A DNA stretch of 64,000 bases. Source: Yersinia similis (lineage in GTDB: Bacteria; Pseudomonadota; Gammaproteobacteria; Enterobacterales; Enterobacteriaceae). Location of the stretch: contig NZ_CGBP01000015.1 in assembly GCF_001053095.1 (NCBI RefSeq), forward strand, positions 1 through 64,000. Reading direction: 5' to 3'. This document shows positions 44,834 through 55,170 of this stretch, piece after piece. Position numbers and translations under genes: made by a program. The notes below the pieces were generated by a model. It was not told the origin of the DNA. It saw only the letters and a list, made by a program, of their open reading frames with translations, and searched no databases. The first letter of the stretch is position 1; every line of letters starts with the position of its first letter.

Positions 44834-46855
44834 ATGGCGAAGCTATTAATTTTTATCAAATCGCTCATTGTTGGGATGATGATCGTGTCCACGATGGGGT
44901 GTGCGGAGAAGCCAACGTTCGTTCCGCCTGCACAACGTGCATTGCCGCAAAGTGAAAGACCGTGGCAAAAGAATACATTTGTTGTGATTGCTTATCATGA
45001 CGTTGAAGACGATTCAGCCGATCAACGCTATCTGTCGGTAAGAAGTAGCGCATTAAATGAGCAGTTTGTGTGGTTGCGTGATAACGGTTACCACGTGGTT
45101 TCTGTTGATCAAATTTTGGCAGCCCGTAATGGTGGCCCTACATTGCCGGATAAGGCGGTGCTCCTCACCTTTGACGATGGTTACAGCAGTTTTTATCGGC
45201 GCGTTTATCCCTTACTGAAAGCATACAAATGGAGTGCCGTATTAGCGCCAGTGGGCACTTGGATTGATACCGCCACAGATAAAAAAGTGGATTTTGGTGG
45301 CTTAAGTACTGACCGGGATCGTTTTGCCACCTGGAAGCAGATTGCTGAAATGTCTAAATCAGGGTTGGTTGAAATCGGGGCGCATACTTACGCTTCTCAC
45401 TATGGTGTGATTGCTAACCCACAGGGTAATACCGAACCGGCTGCTGCCAACCTAAAATATGATCCAAAAACAAAGCAGTATGAAACTGTCGAAGCTTTTA
45501 AGCAGCGGATGGAGAAAGACGTTACGTTGATCACTCAGCGTATTGTCCAGACAACAGGGAAACAACCACGGGTTTGGGTTTGGCCATACGGTGCGCCGAA
45601 TGGCACGGTACTCAATATTTTACGCCAACATGGTTATCAACTCGCCATGACCCTGGATCCTGGTGTGGCTAATATTAATGACCTGATGAATATACCGCGT
45701 ATTTTAATCAGTAATAATCCTTCACTGAAGGACTTTGCCCTCACGGTCACCAGCGTGCAGGAAAAAGATATCATGCGGGTGGCTCATGTTGATTTGGATT
45801 ATCTCTACGATCCAGACCCGGCTCAGGAAAAAGAGAATCTCGATAAGTTGGTTCAGCGGATTTCTGACCTACGTGTCACTCATGTTTTCCTGCAAGCATT
45901 TTCTGATCCGAAAGGTGACGGCAACATTCGTCAAGTTTACTTCCCTAACCGTTGGATCCCGATGCGTCAGGATTTGTTTAACCGGGTGGTATGGCAACTG
46001 GCTTCACGGCCTGATGTTGAAGTCTATGCCTGGATGCCGGTATTGGCGTTTGATATGGACCCGTCTTTACCACGGATCACGCGCATTGACCCTAAAACCG
46101 GTAAAACGAGTATCGACCCAGATCAATATCGCCGCCTGTCACCTTTTAACCCTGAAGTAAGACAGCGCATCATTGATATCTATCGGGATATGGCCTACAG
46201 CGCGCCGATTGACGGAATTATCTATCACGATGATGCGGTGATGTCTGATTTTGAAGATGCTTCTCCCGATGCTATCCGGTCCTATGAAAAAGCGGGCTTC
46301 CCCGGTTCGATTACCACGATACGTCAAGATCCAGAGATGATGCAGCGGTGGACTCGTTATAAGAGTAAGTATCTGATTGATTTTACTAATGAGTTGACCC
46401 GCGAAGTCCGTGATATCCGTGGCCCACAGGTAAAATCGGCGCGTAATATTTTCGCTATGCCTATTTTAGAACCAGAAAGCGAAGCATGGTTTGCACAGAA
46501 TCTTGATGATTTCCTCGCTAACTATGATTGGGTCGCGCCAATGGCCATGCCGTTAATGGAGAAAGTGCCGTTATCTGAATCTAATGAATGGTTAGCGCAG
46601 CTAGTCAATAAAGTTGCGCAACGCCCCGGTGCTTTGGAGAAAACTGTGTTTGAACTGCAATCTAAGGACTGGACCCAACCGGAGGGCAATAACGCCATCA
46701 GCGGCCCGATATTGGCGGGATGGATGCGTCAGTTGCAGTTAAATGGCGCGCAAAATTTTGGTTACTACCCGGATAACTTTATCACTGGCGAACCACCGCT
46801 AAAAGATGTCCGCCCTGTGCTATCTTCTGCCTGGTACCCTTTATATGATCGATAG
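44834..46855 (+). CDS. hmsF: HmsF, poly-N-acetylglucosamine deacetylase (PgaB-like lipoprotein)
   Basis: This 673-residue protein has a lipobox (STMGC, Cys near 24). The carbohydrate-esterase-4 domain (about 45-315) has the metal/catalytic motif [11 protein letters not shown] and the His pair in GAHTYASH, plus [10 protein letters not shown]. The second domain (about 320-673) is the PgaB C-terminal glycoside-hydrolase-like part with [17 protein letters not shown]. It partly deacetylates the polymer so that it can be exported through HmsH. It is acyl-anchored, probably in the outer membrane. The start of hmsR overlaps its end by 11 bp. Confidence 0.96.
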   Translation: MAKLLIFIKSLIVGMMIVSTMGCAEKPTFVPPAQRALPQSERPWQKNTFVVIAYHDVEDDSADQRYLSVRSSALNEQFVWLRDNGYHVVSVDQILAARNGGPTLPDKAVLLTFDDGYSSFYRRVYPLLKAYKWSAVLAPVGTWIDTATDKKVDFGGLSTDRDRFATWKQIAEMSKSGLVEIGAHTYASHYGVIANPQGNTEPAAANLKYDPKTKQYETVEAFKQRMEKDVTLITQRIVQTTGKQPRVWVWPYGAPNGTVLNILRQHGYQLAMTLDPGVANINDLMNIPRILISNNPSLKDFALTVTSVQEKDIMRVAHVDLDYLYDPDPAQEKENLDKLVQRISDLRVTHVFLQAFSDPKGDGNIRQVYFPNRWIPMRQDLFNRVVWQLASRPDVEVYAWMPVLAFDMDPSLPRITRIDPKTGKTSIDPDQYRRLSPFNPEVRQRIIDIYRDMAYSAPIDGIIYHDDAVMSDFEDASPDAIRSYEKAGFPGSITTIRQDPEMMQRWTRYKSKYLIDFTNELTREVRDIRGPQVKSARNIFAMPILEPESEAWFAQNLDDFLANYDWVAPMAMPLMEKVPLSESNEWLAQLVNKVAQRPGALEKTVFELQSKDWTQPEGNNAISGPILAGWMRQLQLNGAQNFGYYPDNFITGEPPLKDVRPVLSSAWYPLYDR

Positions 46856-48179
46856 AATTATTGCTTTACTCATCCTATGTCTGGTGCTGAGTATCCCTGC
46901 GGGAATGATTTTGCTCTTTACCGGCGATGTACTGTTGAACTTTGTTTTCTTCTATCCACTTTTTATGTCCGGTATTTGGATAACCGGGGGTATCTATTTC
47001 TGGTTACGCCGGGAGAGGCACTGGCCGTGGGGCGATGATGTCCCCGCACCAGAGCTGAAAGGTCATCCGCTCGTGTCTATCTTAGTCCCTTGTTTCAATG
47101 AGGGGTTGAATGCACGGGAAACCATTCACGCAGCACTGGCACAGACCTACACCAATATTGAAGTTATTGCTATTAACGATGGCTCCAGTGACGATACCGC
47201 ACAAGTCCTAGATGCGCTGCTTGCTGAAGATCCACGCTTGCGCGTCATTCATCTGGCTCATAATCAGGGTAAAGCGATTGCCCTGCGTATGGGGGCCGCC
47301 GCCGCCCGCAGTGAATATCTGGTCTGTATCGATGGTGATGCCTTGTTGGACAAGAATGCGGTGCCTTATCTGGTCGCGCCACTGATTGCGAATCCGCGTA
47401 CTGGCGCGGTGACCGGTAACCCACGTATTCGTACCCGTTCGACATTGATTGGCCGTGTTCAGGTCGGGGAGTTCTCTTCGATCATTGGCTTGATTAAGCG
47501 GACACAGCGAGTCTATGGTCAAGTGTTTACCGTCTCTGGTGTGGTCGCCGCTTTCCGCCGTAGAGCACTGGCGGATGTTGGCTACTGGAGTCCGGATATG
47601 ATCACGGAAGATATTGATATTAGTTGGAAACTACAGATAAAACACTGGTCTGTCTTTTTCGAACCCCGTGGATTGTGCTGGATTTTGATGCCTGAAACCC
47701 TACGCGGTCTGTGGAAACAACGTCTACGTTGGGCGCAAGGCGGTGCGGAAGTATTTTTGAAGAATATGTTCAAACTTTGGCGTTGGCGTAACCGCCGGAT
47801 GTGGTTGCTGTTCCTGGAATATTCGTTGTCGATCACTTGGGCATTCACTTACCTATTTAGCATCATTTTATACTTATTGGGGCTGGTTATCACTCTACCT
47901 CCGGGTATTCATGTTCAAAGTGTCTTTCCGCCAGCCTTTACCGGGATGGTATTGGCGCTGACATGTCTATTGCAATTTGCTATTAGTCTGGTGATCGAAC
48001 GCCGCTATGAACCTAAATTGGGTCATTCCCTGTTTTGGATTATCTGGTATCCCATGGTTTATTGGATGCTTAACTTGTTTACCACGGTGGTGTCATTCCC
48101 GAAAGTGATGCTCAACACCAAGCGTAAGCGTGCGCGTTGGATAAGCCCTGATCGCGGCATTGGGAGGGTAAAACCATGA
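46845..48179 (+). CDS. hmsR: HmsR, poly-N-acetylglucosamine synthase (family 2 glycosyltransferase)
   Basis: The product has 444 residues from ATG 46845; an in-frame ATG at 46806 adds 13 residues inside hmsF. Two N-terminal helices are followed by the GT2 domain: [35 protein letters not shown] (the DxD), [13 protein letters not shown] and QRLRWAQGG (the processive Q/RxxRW motif). At least two more helices follow. It polymerises UDP-GlcNAc at the inner membrane together with HmsS and is activated by cyclic-di-GMP made by HmsT, which is encoded elsewhere. Confidence 0.96.
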   Translation: MIDRIIALLILCLVLSIPAGMILLFTGDVLLNFVFFYPLFMSGIWITGGIYFWLRRERHWPWGDDVPAPELKGHPLVSILVPCFNEGLNARETIHAALAQTYTNIEVIAINDGSSDDTAQVLDALLAEDPRLRVIHLAHNQGKAIALRMGAAAARSEYLVCIDGDALLDKNAVPYLVAPLIANPRTGAVTGNPRIRTRSTLIGRVQVGEFSSIIGLIKRTQRVYGQVFTVSGVVAAFRRRALADVGYWSPDMITEDIDISWKLQIKHWSVFFEPRGLCWILMPETLRGLWKQRLRWAQGGAEVFLKNMFKLWRWRNRRMWLLFLEYSLSITWAFTYLFSIILYLLGLVITLPPGIHVQSVFPPAFTGMVLALTCLLQFAISLVIERRYEPKLGHSLFWIIWYPMVYWMLNLFTTVVSFPKVMLNTKRKRARWISPDRGIGRVKP

Positions 48180-48643
48180 GTACACCCCTGATTTTTACGG
48201 AACAGCGTCTACTACCGCGCTGGATTGACATTATCATTACGGTATTAGCCTGGTTTGGTTTTATCTTCCTGCTGGTGCGAGGCTTTTTGGAAATGATTAG
48301 CAGAGCGCCACATATGGGGCCGATACCGTTGAGAATTTATATTCTAAGCGGTTTGACGACGATTGCATTATATGTGGCGATAGCGGCATTTAATGCCGTC
48401 GTACTGATTATCTGGGCCAAATACAATCAGGCCCGTTTTCAGGTTGAACGCCGTGGTCACCGACCCGGTCTGGATGATGACGAACTGGCAAGCAGCATGG
48501 CGCTTTCACCTGAGTTGATCGCTCAACTCAAAGGCGGCTCGTGTCTCACGTTATACAATGATGAGTACGGGCATTTATTGGACGTGAAAGAGGGGCTACA
48601 GTTGCCAGAGGTTGCTACAGTGATCCATTTACGCCAGGGGTAA
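48176..48643 (+). CDS. hmsS: HmsS, accessory membrane protein of polysaccharide synthesis (PgaD-like)
   Basis: The 155-residue protein has two helices (about 19-40 and 57-83) and a cytoplasmic C-terminal part with RHRP-type basic residues. Its size and position after hmsR match HmsS/PgaD, which forms the c-di-GMP-responsive complex with the synthase. The ATG overlaps the hmsR stop by four bases. A hairpin terminator follows. Confidence 0.95.
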   Translation: MSTPLIFTEQRLLPRWIDIIITVLAWFGFIFLLVRGFLEMISRAPHMGPIPLRIYILSGLTTIALYVAIAAFNAVVLIIWAKYNQARFQVERRGHRPGLDDDELASSMALSPELIAQLKGGSCLTLYNDEYGHLLDVKEGLQLPEVATVIHLRQG

Positions 48644-48673
48644 GGCGCACCACCCTATTATGAATCCGTAAAA

Positions 48674-48722
48674 GTTCTGGATACTTGAGTGAGTATTATC
48701 AGGTATTCAGGACGTATTTTGT
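48674..48722 (+). terminator. Probable terminator of hmsHFRS
   Basis: GTTCTGGATAC (48674-48684) pairs with GTATTCAGGAC (48703-48713) over 11 bases with two G-U pairs, followed by GTATTTTGTTT. The loop is 18 bases. Confidence 0.6.
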
Positions 48723-49083
48723 TTAATGCTATAGCCAGCTTATGGCGTCATCAGCAAACCTATTAATTATTTGAAAACACATTCAATTACAATTACCTAA
48801 AAATAGACTCTATTACCTAAAATCTCCCCATCAATCCCCCAAATTTTTGGCGTATTCACTCCGTCAGTGGGGTTATTATTGCGCTTTGATATTTATGTTT
48901 GGATACGCAGCTTATTATGACGTATTGGGTTAGATGAATAGGGGGCCGCTTTGGGAAGGGAAGTGACCAACGTGTGCTGTTGTTTATAATAACATCATAT
49001 ATATTGCTATGCTTTTTGCAGCGTTACTGTTATTTCTCAATAATGGATATGACTTTGCAGATGACATAAAACGGGAGCATAGC
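48723..49083. other. Intergenic region between hmsS and the acetyltransferase
   Basis: About 360 bp with no credible gene or repeat. It should hold the promoter of the acetyltransferase gene. An in-frame extension of that gene up to 49009 is hydrophobic but has no ribosome site. Confidence 0.4.
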
Positions 49084-49794
49084 GTGAAACAAAACCCATT
49101 TGGACAAACTATTGGTGCGGAATTACCGCATTGGTACTCTGCCCAGTACCCTCAGCGGGAGATGATACCCGGCCATTTTTGTTCTCTGGAGCCTGTGAAC
49201 GCTGATAAGCACGAAGCGTCACTGTATCAGGCTTACCACGCAGTGAGTGACGGGCAGGACTGGACATATTTTTATTGTGAACGTCCTGAGAATAAAGATG
49301 ATTTCCATCACTATCTGCAAACATTGATCCATGCAAAAGATGCCGTTCATTATACGGCGGTTGATTCTCAGTTAGGCCATGCATTGGGTACCGTTGGTTT
49401 ACAACGCATTGATGAAAAGAACGGCGTGATTGAAATTGGCTCGGTTAATTGGTCACCCCGTTTAAAACGTAACACTGCGGGGACTGAAGCGATATATCTG
49501 CTATTACACTATGCATTCGATAAATTAGGTTATCGTCGTTGTGAGTGGAAATGTGATTCCTTAAATGAGTCATCAAATTCAGCAGCCGCACGTTTTGGTT
49601 TTCAGTACGAAGGGCAATTTCGGCAGGCTCTCGTCACTAAAGGACGTAATAGAGACACTAACTGGTATGGCATTATCGATAAAGACTGGCCATTAATTAA
49701 ACAGGCATTTAAGGACTGGCTGATGGCCGAAAACTTTGATAGCCAAGGTAAGCAAAAAGTGCGTTTACAAGATCTAAGAGGCCGCCACTCATGA
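49084..49794 (+). CDS. GNAT-family N-acetyltransferase (RimJ/RimL-like)
   Basis: The product has 236 residues from GTG 49084, supported by GGGAG six bases upstream; the ATG at 49009 would add a hydrophobic extension unusual for the family. Landmarks are FCSLEPVNADKHEASLYQAY, ALGTVGLQRIDEKNGVIEIG, SVNWSPRLKRNTAGTEAIYL (acetyl-CoA-binding loop) and GYRRCEWKCDSLNESSNSAA. Similar proteins modify ribosomal proteins or small amines. The substrate is unknown. It is transcribed alone. Confidence 0.82.
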   Translation: MKQNPFGQTIGAELPHWYSAQYPQREMIPGHFCSLEPVNADKHEASLYQAYHAVSDGQDWTYFYCERPENKDDFHHYLQTLIHAKDAVHYTAVDSQLGHALGTVGLQRIDEKNGVIEIGSVNWSPRLKRNTAGTEAIYLLLHYAFDKLGYRRCEWKCDSLNESSNSAAARFGFQYEGQFRQALVTKGRNRDTNWYGIIDKDWPLIKQAFKDWLMAENFDSQGKQKVRLQDLRGRHS

Positions 49795-50574
49795 TCTGTA
49801 ATATCATTAACAGCCAATGCTATTTATTTGTTTTTTAATAGATTAAAAATATTTCGCCTTTGCAGATGAAACCAAGAAAAAAAGTAAGGGCGAAATCATT
49901 ATAGTTTTTCGTGCAAGGAGACGGTGGGGGGTGTTAATAGCGGAGCATCATGTTAAAAATGAATGAGTGTGAAAAACGAGCAAGTGAGGTTATTATTTTT
50001 TTACATTCAAAAATCGCGAAATTGGCCAGTGTCATTATACTGTAATCATCTGGCGGTATTTTTCACACGGTGCAAAGTTTAGGCTGGTATACCTTAAATA
50101 ATTCGAATTGTAGGAAGACGGCCACAAAGTGAACTCTTCGGCGCTGACATAAGCAAGTGACCGGGGTGAACGAAGAGAGCCAATGCAGATGCAATTTGGG
50201 GTATAGCGGATAGAGTTATCACTGCGGGGATCGCTAATGGTAGAGTCCATGATTGGGCTGTCAAAACAAAATCAAAGATTGATTCAAGCGACTCGTTGTT
50301 ACGAGGCCTTCCTCTCCGACACCCAATTTCCTACAGTACGTTTATTATCTCCTTTTGATATTTTGTGGTTGTTCTCTGCGTTAATGGCGCGTAATACTCC
50401 CCTTGCGATACTGTTTTCATCCAAGCCCTTATTCGGCTTTGGTGTTTATTGCTATGCGCATTTTTCATTGGCTATTATTGGCTGCAAAGGAAGCCAAAAC
50501 CTCATCCGTATGTGAAACATAATCGCACCAGCAATGGCTGCTGCGGTAGGTGAAACAAACAGTAAGGTGCCACT
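49795..50574. other. Intergenic region upstream of phoH
   Basis: About 780 bp; it contains the ERIC element at 50087-50206 and the phoH promoter. A 92-codon frame at 50237-50515 has no ribosome site or recognisable family and I do not call it. Confidence 0.4.
50087..50206. repeat. Full-length ERIC element
   Basis: About 120 bp from GTATACCTTAAATAATTCGA to TTTGGGGTATA, with inverted ends and the core ATAAGCAAGTGACCGGGGTG. The length is close to the 127-bp standard. It lies upstream of phoH. Confidence 0.8.
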
Positions 50575-51363
50575 ATGGGAAGACAGAAAGCAGTGATCAA
50601 AGCTCGTCGTGAAGCGAAACGCGTGATTAGACGTGATTCACGTAGTCATCGCCAACGTGAGGAAGAAAGCGTGACATCGTTAGTGCAAATGGGCGGTGTT
50701 GAATCCATAGGTATGGCGCGGGATAGCCGTGATACCTCGGTTATTCAGGCGCGAACGGAAGCTCAAGGTCATTACTTATCAGCCATAGAAAGTAAACAGC
50801 TCATCTTCGCCACCGGTGAAGCTGGGTGCGGTAAAACCTATATCAGTGCTGCAAAAGCAGCAGAAGCTTTAATTCATAAAGAAGTTGATCGAATCATCGT
50901 CACGCGACCTGTGCTACAGGCAGATGAAGACCTGGGTTTTCTGCCTGGTGATATCTCTGAGAAATTCGCGCCTTACTTCCGCCCGGTGTATGACATCTTA
51001 CTGCGTCGCCTGGGCTCGTCATTTATGCAATATTGCTTGCGACCTGAAATCGGTAAAGTGGAGATTGCGCCTTTTGCCTATATGCGCGGGCGTACCTTTG
51101 AAAATGCGGTGGTGATCCTCGACGAGGCACAAAATGTAACCGCCAGCCAAATGAAGATGTTTCTGACCCGTCTCGGTGAAAATGTCACGGTCATCGTTAA
51201 TGGCGATATAACCCAATGTGATCTGCCTGGAGGCGTGAAATCGGGCCTCAGCGATGCACTGGAGCGTTTTACTGAGGATGAGATGGTTGGCATCATCCGT
51301 TTTGATAAACAGGACTGTGTCCGTTCTGTACTCTGTCAGCGAACATTAAATGCTTATTCATAG
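50575..51363 (+). CDS. phoH: PhoH-family ATPase
   Basis: The 262-residue protein has a basic N-terminal extension (MGRQKAVIKARREAKRVIRR) and the PhoH NTPase domain: Walker A GEAGCGKTY, Walker B VVILDEAQN and the motif TRLGENVTVIVNGD. It is thought to be an RNA-acting ATPase, induced by phosphate limitation in E. coli. AAGGTG precedes the ATG. A bidirectional terminator separates it from chaA. Confidence 0.93.
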   Translation: MGRQKAVIKARREAKRVIRRDSRSHRQREEESVTSLVQMGGVESIGMARDSRDTSVIQARTEAQGHYLSAIESKQLIFATGEAGCGKTYISAAKAAEALIHKEVDRIIVTRPVLQADEDLGFLPGDISEKFAPYFRPVYDILLRRLGSSFMQYCLRPEIGKVEIAPFAYMRGRTFENAVVILDEAQNVTASQMKMFLTRLGENVTVIVNGDITQCDLPGGVKSGLSDALERFTEDEMVGIIRFDKQDCVRSVLCQRTLNAYS

Positions 51364-51409
51364 CGTATAGGTTATAAGTCAACTAGCCTATGAATCAGGA
51401 TCTAACAAA

Positions 51410-51440
51410 AAAGGGCAAGTGTTAACAGCGCTTGCCCTTT
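51410..51440. terminator. Bidirectional terminator between phoH and chaA
   Basis: AAAGGGCAAG (51410-51419) and CTTGCCCTTT (51431-51440) form a perfect 10-bp stem with an 11-base loop and T-rich tails on both strands. It can stop the convergent phoH and chaA transcripts. Confidence 0.9.
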
Positions 51441-51461
51441 GCTTTGTTATTCAGATGGTTG

Positions 51462-52562
51462 CTACAGCATGATGGTCATCATATAAGCGGCAAAAAGCGC
51501 CAGATGGGCGGTGCCGTTGAGAACATTGGTTCTGCCGGTAGAGAACGAAATTTTCGACAAAATCAGTACGCTAACCATCACCACAATATGTGGCGCTTCA
51601 AGTCCGAAATTCAGTTCCTGACCCGTTAACACGGCGATCAGTGTAACGGCTGGAACGGTCAGGGAAATAGTCGCCAGTACTGAGCCAAAGAACAGATTCA
51701 TGGCACGCTGTACCTGATTTGCCAGTACCGCTTTCAAGGCGCCCAAGCCTTCTGGAGACAGGATAAGCAGGGCTATCAGGAAACCAGTAAATTTCGCAGG
51801 GGCATTTAATTCAGTTAATAGTGCTTCCAGCGGGTTGGCATCAAATTTAGTCACGGCGATCACGGCGATCAAATGTATCAATAACCAGACTGTATGCCAC
51901 AGGCTGCTGTGAGAAGAGGGTTTACCGTGGTGAGGATCATCGCCTTCATCTTCATGTTCATATACAAACAAGCTTTGGTGTGTTTTAGTTTGAATTATTA
52001 GGAATACACCGTACATTGCTGCTGAAATTGCTGCGACGACTAATGATTGTGCCACGGTAAAATTGCCGCCGGGCAGGGTGCTGGGTAAAACCAACACAAT
52101 CATCGCCAGCGGGAAGATAGCCATCAGATATTGTTTGATACCCACAAGATTAACGTGTTGGGTTGCAAATTTACGCCCACCCAGCAGCAATGAAACCCCA
52201 ACCAAACCGCCGATAACAATCATAATGATAGAGTAGAGAGTATCGCGCATCAGTGCTGGTGCCGCATCGCCCGTTGCCATCATAGCCGAGATTAGGCTGA
52301 CCTCGAGTACCACCACCGACAAACTCAGAATCAACGACCCATAGGGTTCACCCAAGCGGTGTGCCAGCACGTCAGCATGACGCACGACACTGAAAGCACT
52401 GCTCAGAATACCAACCAATGCAATCAAGTTAATTATAATAATGGCAGCGAAATTGCTGGTATTACCCCAGATGTTAAGAATAATTAGCGCAAGAATTGGT
52501 AGAATAAGGGAGTATTCTTGGTGGCGGGATTTAGATCGGCCAGGATCATGTTGCGACTTCAT
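51462..52562 (-). CDS. chaA: ChaA, calcium/sodium-proton antiporter
   Basis: The 366-residue membrane protein has 11 or so helices and matches the CaCA family. The alpha repeats are ADVLAHRLGEPYGSLILSLS (with a conserved acid) and the C-terminal counterpart SPEGLGALKAVLANQVQRAM. A charged, His-containing loop (EHEDEGDDPHHGKPSSH) lies in the middle, as in E. coli ChaA. It exports Ca2+, Na+ or K+ against protons, mostly at alkaline pH. It is alone on the minus strand; no chaB is seen nearby. Confidence 0.93.
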   Translation of the reverse strand: MKSQHDPGRSKSRHQEYSLILPILALIILNIWGNTSNFAAIIIINLIALVGILSSAFSVVRHADVLAHRLGEPYGSLILSLSVVVLEVSLISAMMATGDAAPALMRDTLYSIIMIVIGGLVGVSLLLGGRKFATQHVNLVGIKQYLMAIFPLAMIVLVLPSTLPGGNFTVAQSLVVAAISAAMYGVFLIIQTKTHQSLFVYEHEDEGDDPHHGKPSSHSSLWHTVWLLIHLIAVIAVTKFDANPLEALLTELNAPAKFTGFLIALLILSPEGLGALKAVLANQVQRAMNLFFGSVLATISLTVPAVTLIAVLTGQELNFGLEAPHIVVMVSVLILSKISFSTGRTNVLNGTAHLALFAAYMMTIML

Positions 52563-53050
52563 GTTGAGAAGGCTCCTAAAAAGCTTTACTGTATTAAACG
52601 GGCATTAGACCAGTTTAACGATAAATAAGTGCCATATTGCAGGCTAAGTAGTCATAAGAGTAACAAATAACAGGAAATTGTCGCAGCAAATTTACAAGAT
52701 TTTAACTGAAAAAATAAGCAGAGGGAGGGGGCGAATGGACATAATGCAGGGATGTACATTGATTTAATAAGGATTAGTTTATTCTCTCTATCTATCAATA
52801 TAGCCCATGGCTTCATGGTATGTGTGATGATAATCCTCTCCATCAAGATCTTTTCACCAGTAGGCGGGCAAGCGCATACCGTTGCAGGAATTCCTCCCTT
52901 TTTTACGGCATAAGTAACAGCGTCACTGCATGATACTTTTATCTTCACTCGCCAGTGTGACCATTCACGTGTTGTATTTAAGTGACGCGTCTTATTGACA
53001 TAACGTGCCGTATAGAAATTAGTGGTTTTGGCGTGCTTCAATATAGATTA
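52563..53050. other. Gap between chaA and narX
   Basis: 488 bp. A 129-codon frame at 52652-53041 (minus) has an unusual composition and no family I recognise; it lies where a narL gene might be expected but shows no receiver or HTH motif. No repeat is seen. The chaA promoter must lie here. Confidence 0.4.
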
Positions 53051-54832
53051 TCAGTCAAGGTCATTATTATCGGGGGTGAATTGCACTCGAACCTCAGTAC
53101 CGCCTCCCTCTTTCTGACTGATTTTACAGTGCCCATGTAAACTGTTGGCGCGATCTTGCATGATCATCAGACCGTAATGATTTGGCTGTTTACTGGCTTG
53201 CTCTATCCCACAACCATTATCGGTTATGAACATCACCACATCACCTTGTTCTAAGTTGACGTTAACCGTGGCTTCGCTGGCATGGGCGTGCTTATAGATA
53301 TTATTCAGCGCCTCACGGGCAATATTTACCATATGAATTGCTTGATGGTTTGGCACCTGATCTGGAGGTAATTGATATTTGAAGGTAATCGATAGACCAG
53401 CTCTTTCGCTGAACTCATTTACCAGAGCTTGTAACGCTGCCTCCAAAGTGGCTTCATTTAGTTTCAGACGGAATGTGGTCAGTAATTCACGTAATTGACG
53501 GTAGGCGATGTTGAGTTCATCACGCATTTGTTTTATCAATAGTTTGCTGTTTTCCGGTAAGTCCGGAGTTTGCATTTGCAAACAGCTGATCTGTATCTTC
53601 AGGCAGGAAAGGGACTGAGCGATTGAGTCATGCAGTTCCCGCGCAATGGCGGAACGCTCCTCCATTAACAGTAATTGTTGCTGATGTCTGGCCTGGCTCT
53701 CTAACGCCAGTGTGCTGGTCAGTTGCTCAACCAACATATCGACCAGTTGCTGTTGGTCAGAATTGAGTGGTTTATCGGGGGGTTGCTTTACCAGTAATAA
53801 ACCATATTGGCCAAGTTTATCGCTTAAACTCCAACTCAGTGATTGCCATAACTCAGGGTGGCTGATGGAGCAGACAGGGCCGCTGATCGTTAATGACGCT
53901 GAGCGGTTTTTAGGCATTAGATATTCTGCATCCGCATTGTGATTGACATGGTCACGATACAGATAGTTTTCATACAAACAAATTTGTACATTTTCTAGTG
54001 TGGTCAACGTTTGCAACTGTGCAATGACGGGGGCTAAACGCTCACTTAATGGCTGATGAGTATGCAGTTGGCGGCTACTGTGATAAAGGAACGCCAGAAC
54101 CTTATTTTTCTGTTGTAGATCCGCGGTTTTATTTGCGACTCGCTGCTCAAGATCGCCGTAGATCAATGACAACTCTTGCGACATTCTATTCAATGCCGTC
54201 CCCAGCATCCCCATCTCGTCACGCTGATAGTCCAGCGTATAGCGTTGGCTAAAATCACCTCGGCCAATAGCATTCGCCATTGAGATTAACTTCAGCCAAG
54301 GGCGCAGTAACCGGCGGCGCAGATAATAGATCGTTGCCAACAAGAGGCTGAGTGTCAGGAGGCTGAATACCAGCGGGATCAGGGTAACCTGTAAGAGCCG
54401 TTGTTCCGTTTTATGGTCAATGGCTAATACCAAAGCATCAAGTTGGCGAACAAAATCCGCCACACTGGCCGCCACCTCATCAGGGTGTTTGGCTTGTTGT
54501 AACTGAGGCTTCAGCGTGTCTTGCCAGTAACGCTCAGTTTGCTGATATTGGTCAATTAACCCTTCCCGCAGTAGCGCTTGTTGCAGGTCGTGACTGGTTT
54601 TGTCTTGCTCTAATGCCACCAGATAAGATAGCTCCTCGTTATCTAGCGGGATCATTGAAAGTAACCTGTAGCTCTGCATACGCAATGAGCCTGCTTGGTT
54701 GATGGCATGGGCATTGCCCTGAATGCTTTGTGCCATCCATGATGAGATAACCATACCCGCCAGCCCTAGCATGCCCAGCAGTATCATCAACAAAGCAATC
54801 TGATTAACCAATGGGATCAGATAACGTTTCAT
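53051..54832 (-). CDS. narX: NarX-type nitrate/nitrite sensor kinase
   Basis: This 593-residue histidine kinase has two helices (about 10-35 and 152-172), the periplasmic nitrate-binding P-box AGSLRMQSYRLL, a HAMP domain and a central Cys/GAF-like region. The HisKA_3 box AIARELHDSIAQSLSCLKIQ has the phospho-acceptor His, and the ATPase motifs ALNNIYKHAHA and ITDNGCGIE follow. The length matches NarX. It is normally paired with NarL; here no narL is next to it. It may work with NarP encoded elsewhere. It lies after cioAB on the same strand, separated by about 70 bp. Confidence 0.9.
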   Translation of the reverse strand: MKRYLIPLVNQIALLMILLGMLGLAGMVISSWMAQSIQGNAHAINQAGSLRMQSYRLLSMIPLDNEELSYLVALEQDKTSHDLQQALLREGLIDQYQQTERYWQDTLKPQLQQAKHPDEVAASVADFVRQLDALVLAIDHKTEQRLLQVTLIPLVFSLLTLSLLLATIYYLRRRLLRPWLKLISMANAIGRGDFSQRYTLDYQRDEMGMLGTALNRMSQELSLIYGDLEQRVANKTADLQQKNKVLAFLYHSSRQLHTHQPLSERLAPVIAQLQTLTTLENVQICLYENYLYRDHVNHNADAEYLMPKNRSASLTISGPVCSISHPELWQSLSWSLSDKLGQYGLLLVKQPPDKPLNSDQQQLVDMLVEQLTSTLALESQARHQQQLLLMEERSAIARELHDSIAQSLSCLKIQISCLQMQTPDLPENSKLLIKQMRDELNIAYRQLRELLTTFRLKLNEATLEAALQALVNEFSERAGLSITFKYQLPPDQVPNHQAIHMVNIAREALNNIYKHAHASEATVNVNLEQGDVVMFITDNGCGIEQASKQPNHYGLMIMQDRANSLHGHCKISQKEGGGTEVRVQFTPDNNDLD

Positions 54833-54900
54833 CGTGTGGGGGGATTCCTTTGACCAATAAGCGCCGTTACCTTACCGTTTTTAGCGCCGAAGTGTTAGCG

Positions 54901-55050
54901 CTAATGGGATTTCATACCGGCGGCCGTCATCATCATGCGAAACAGTATGGAAACGGCCAATAGTGTCAGCACGCTGCCACACCAGATAACGATCAGCCAA
55001 CCCATTTTTTTCCACCAAGGGGATGTTGCTCGCGATGCTTGTTCCATCAT
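54901..55050 (-). CDS. DUF2474 small membrane protein of a bd-type oxidase
   Basis: From ATG 55050 the product has 49 residues: MMEQASRATSPWWKKMGW, then one helix (LIVIWCGSVLTLLAVSILF). The WWKK.GWL...W start is typical of DUF2474 proteins found beside cyanide-insensitive bd oxidases. It is the small-subunit counterpart of CydX. A longer frame to 55098 is possible but less likely. It follows cioB after 120 bp on the same strand. Confidence 0.7.
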   Translation of the reverse strand: MMEQASRATSPWWKKMGWLIVIWCGSVLTLLAVSILFRMMMTAAGMKSH

Positions 55051-55170
55051 CACCGTTAATTTAACCGATGCTTTTCCACATAATGTTTTTTCGCGCATTG
55101 ATATTCCAACATACTATTATTTGAGAAGCGGGCAGGTCTGGCGAACCCGTCCGTATGGACCGTTCACTAC

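Noticed and set aside
50237..50515. 92-codon frame upstream of phoH
   Set aside because: No family recognised, no ribosome site, and it starts right after an ERIC element; probably chance.
52652..53041. 129-codon minus-strand frame between narX and chaA, considered as a narL relic
   Set aside because: It has no receiver Asp motif and no LuxR-type helix-turn-helix; the peptide looks like random translation.
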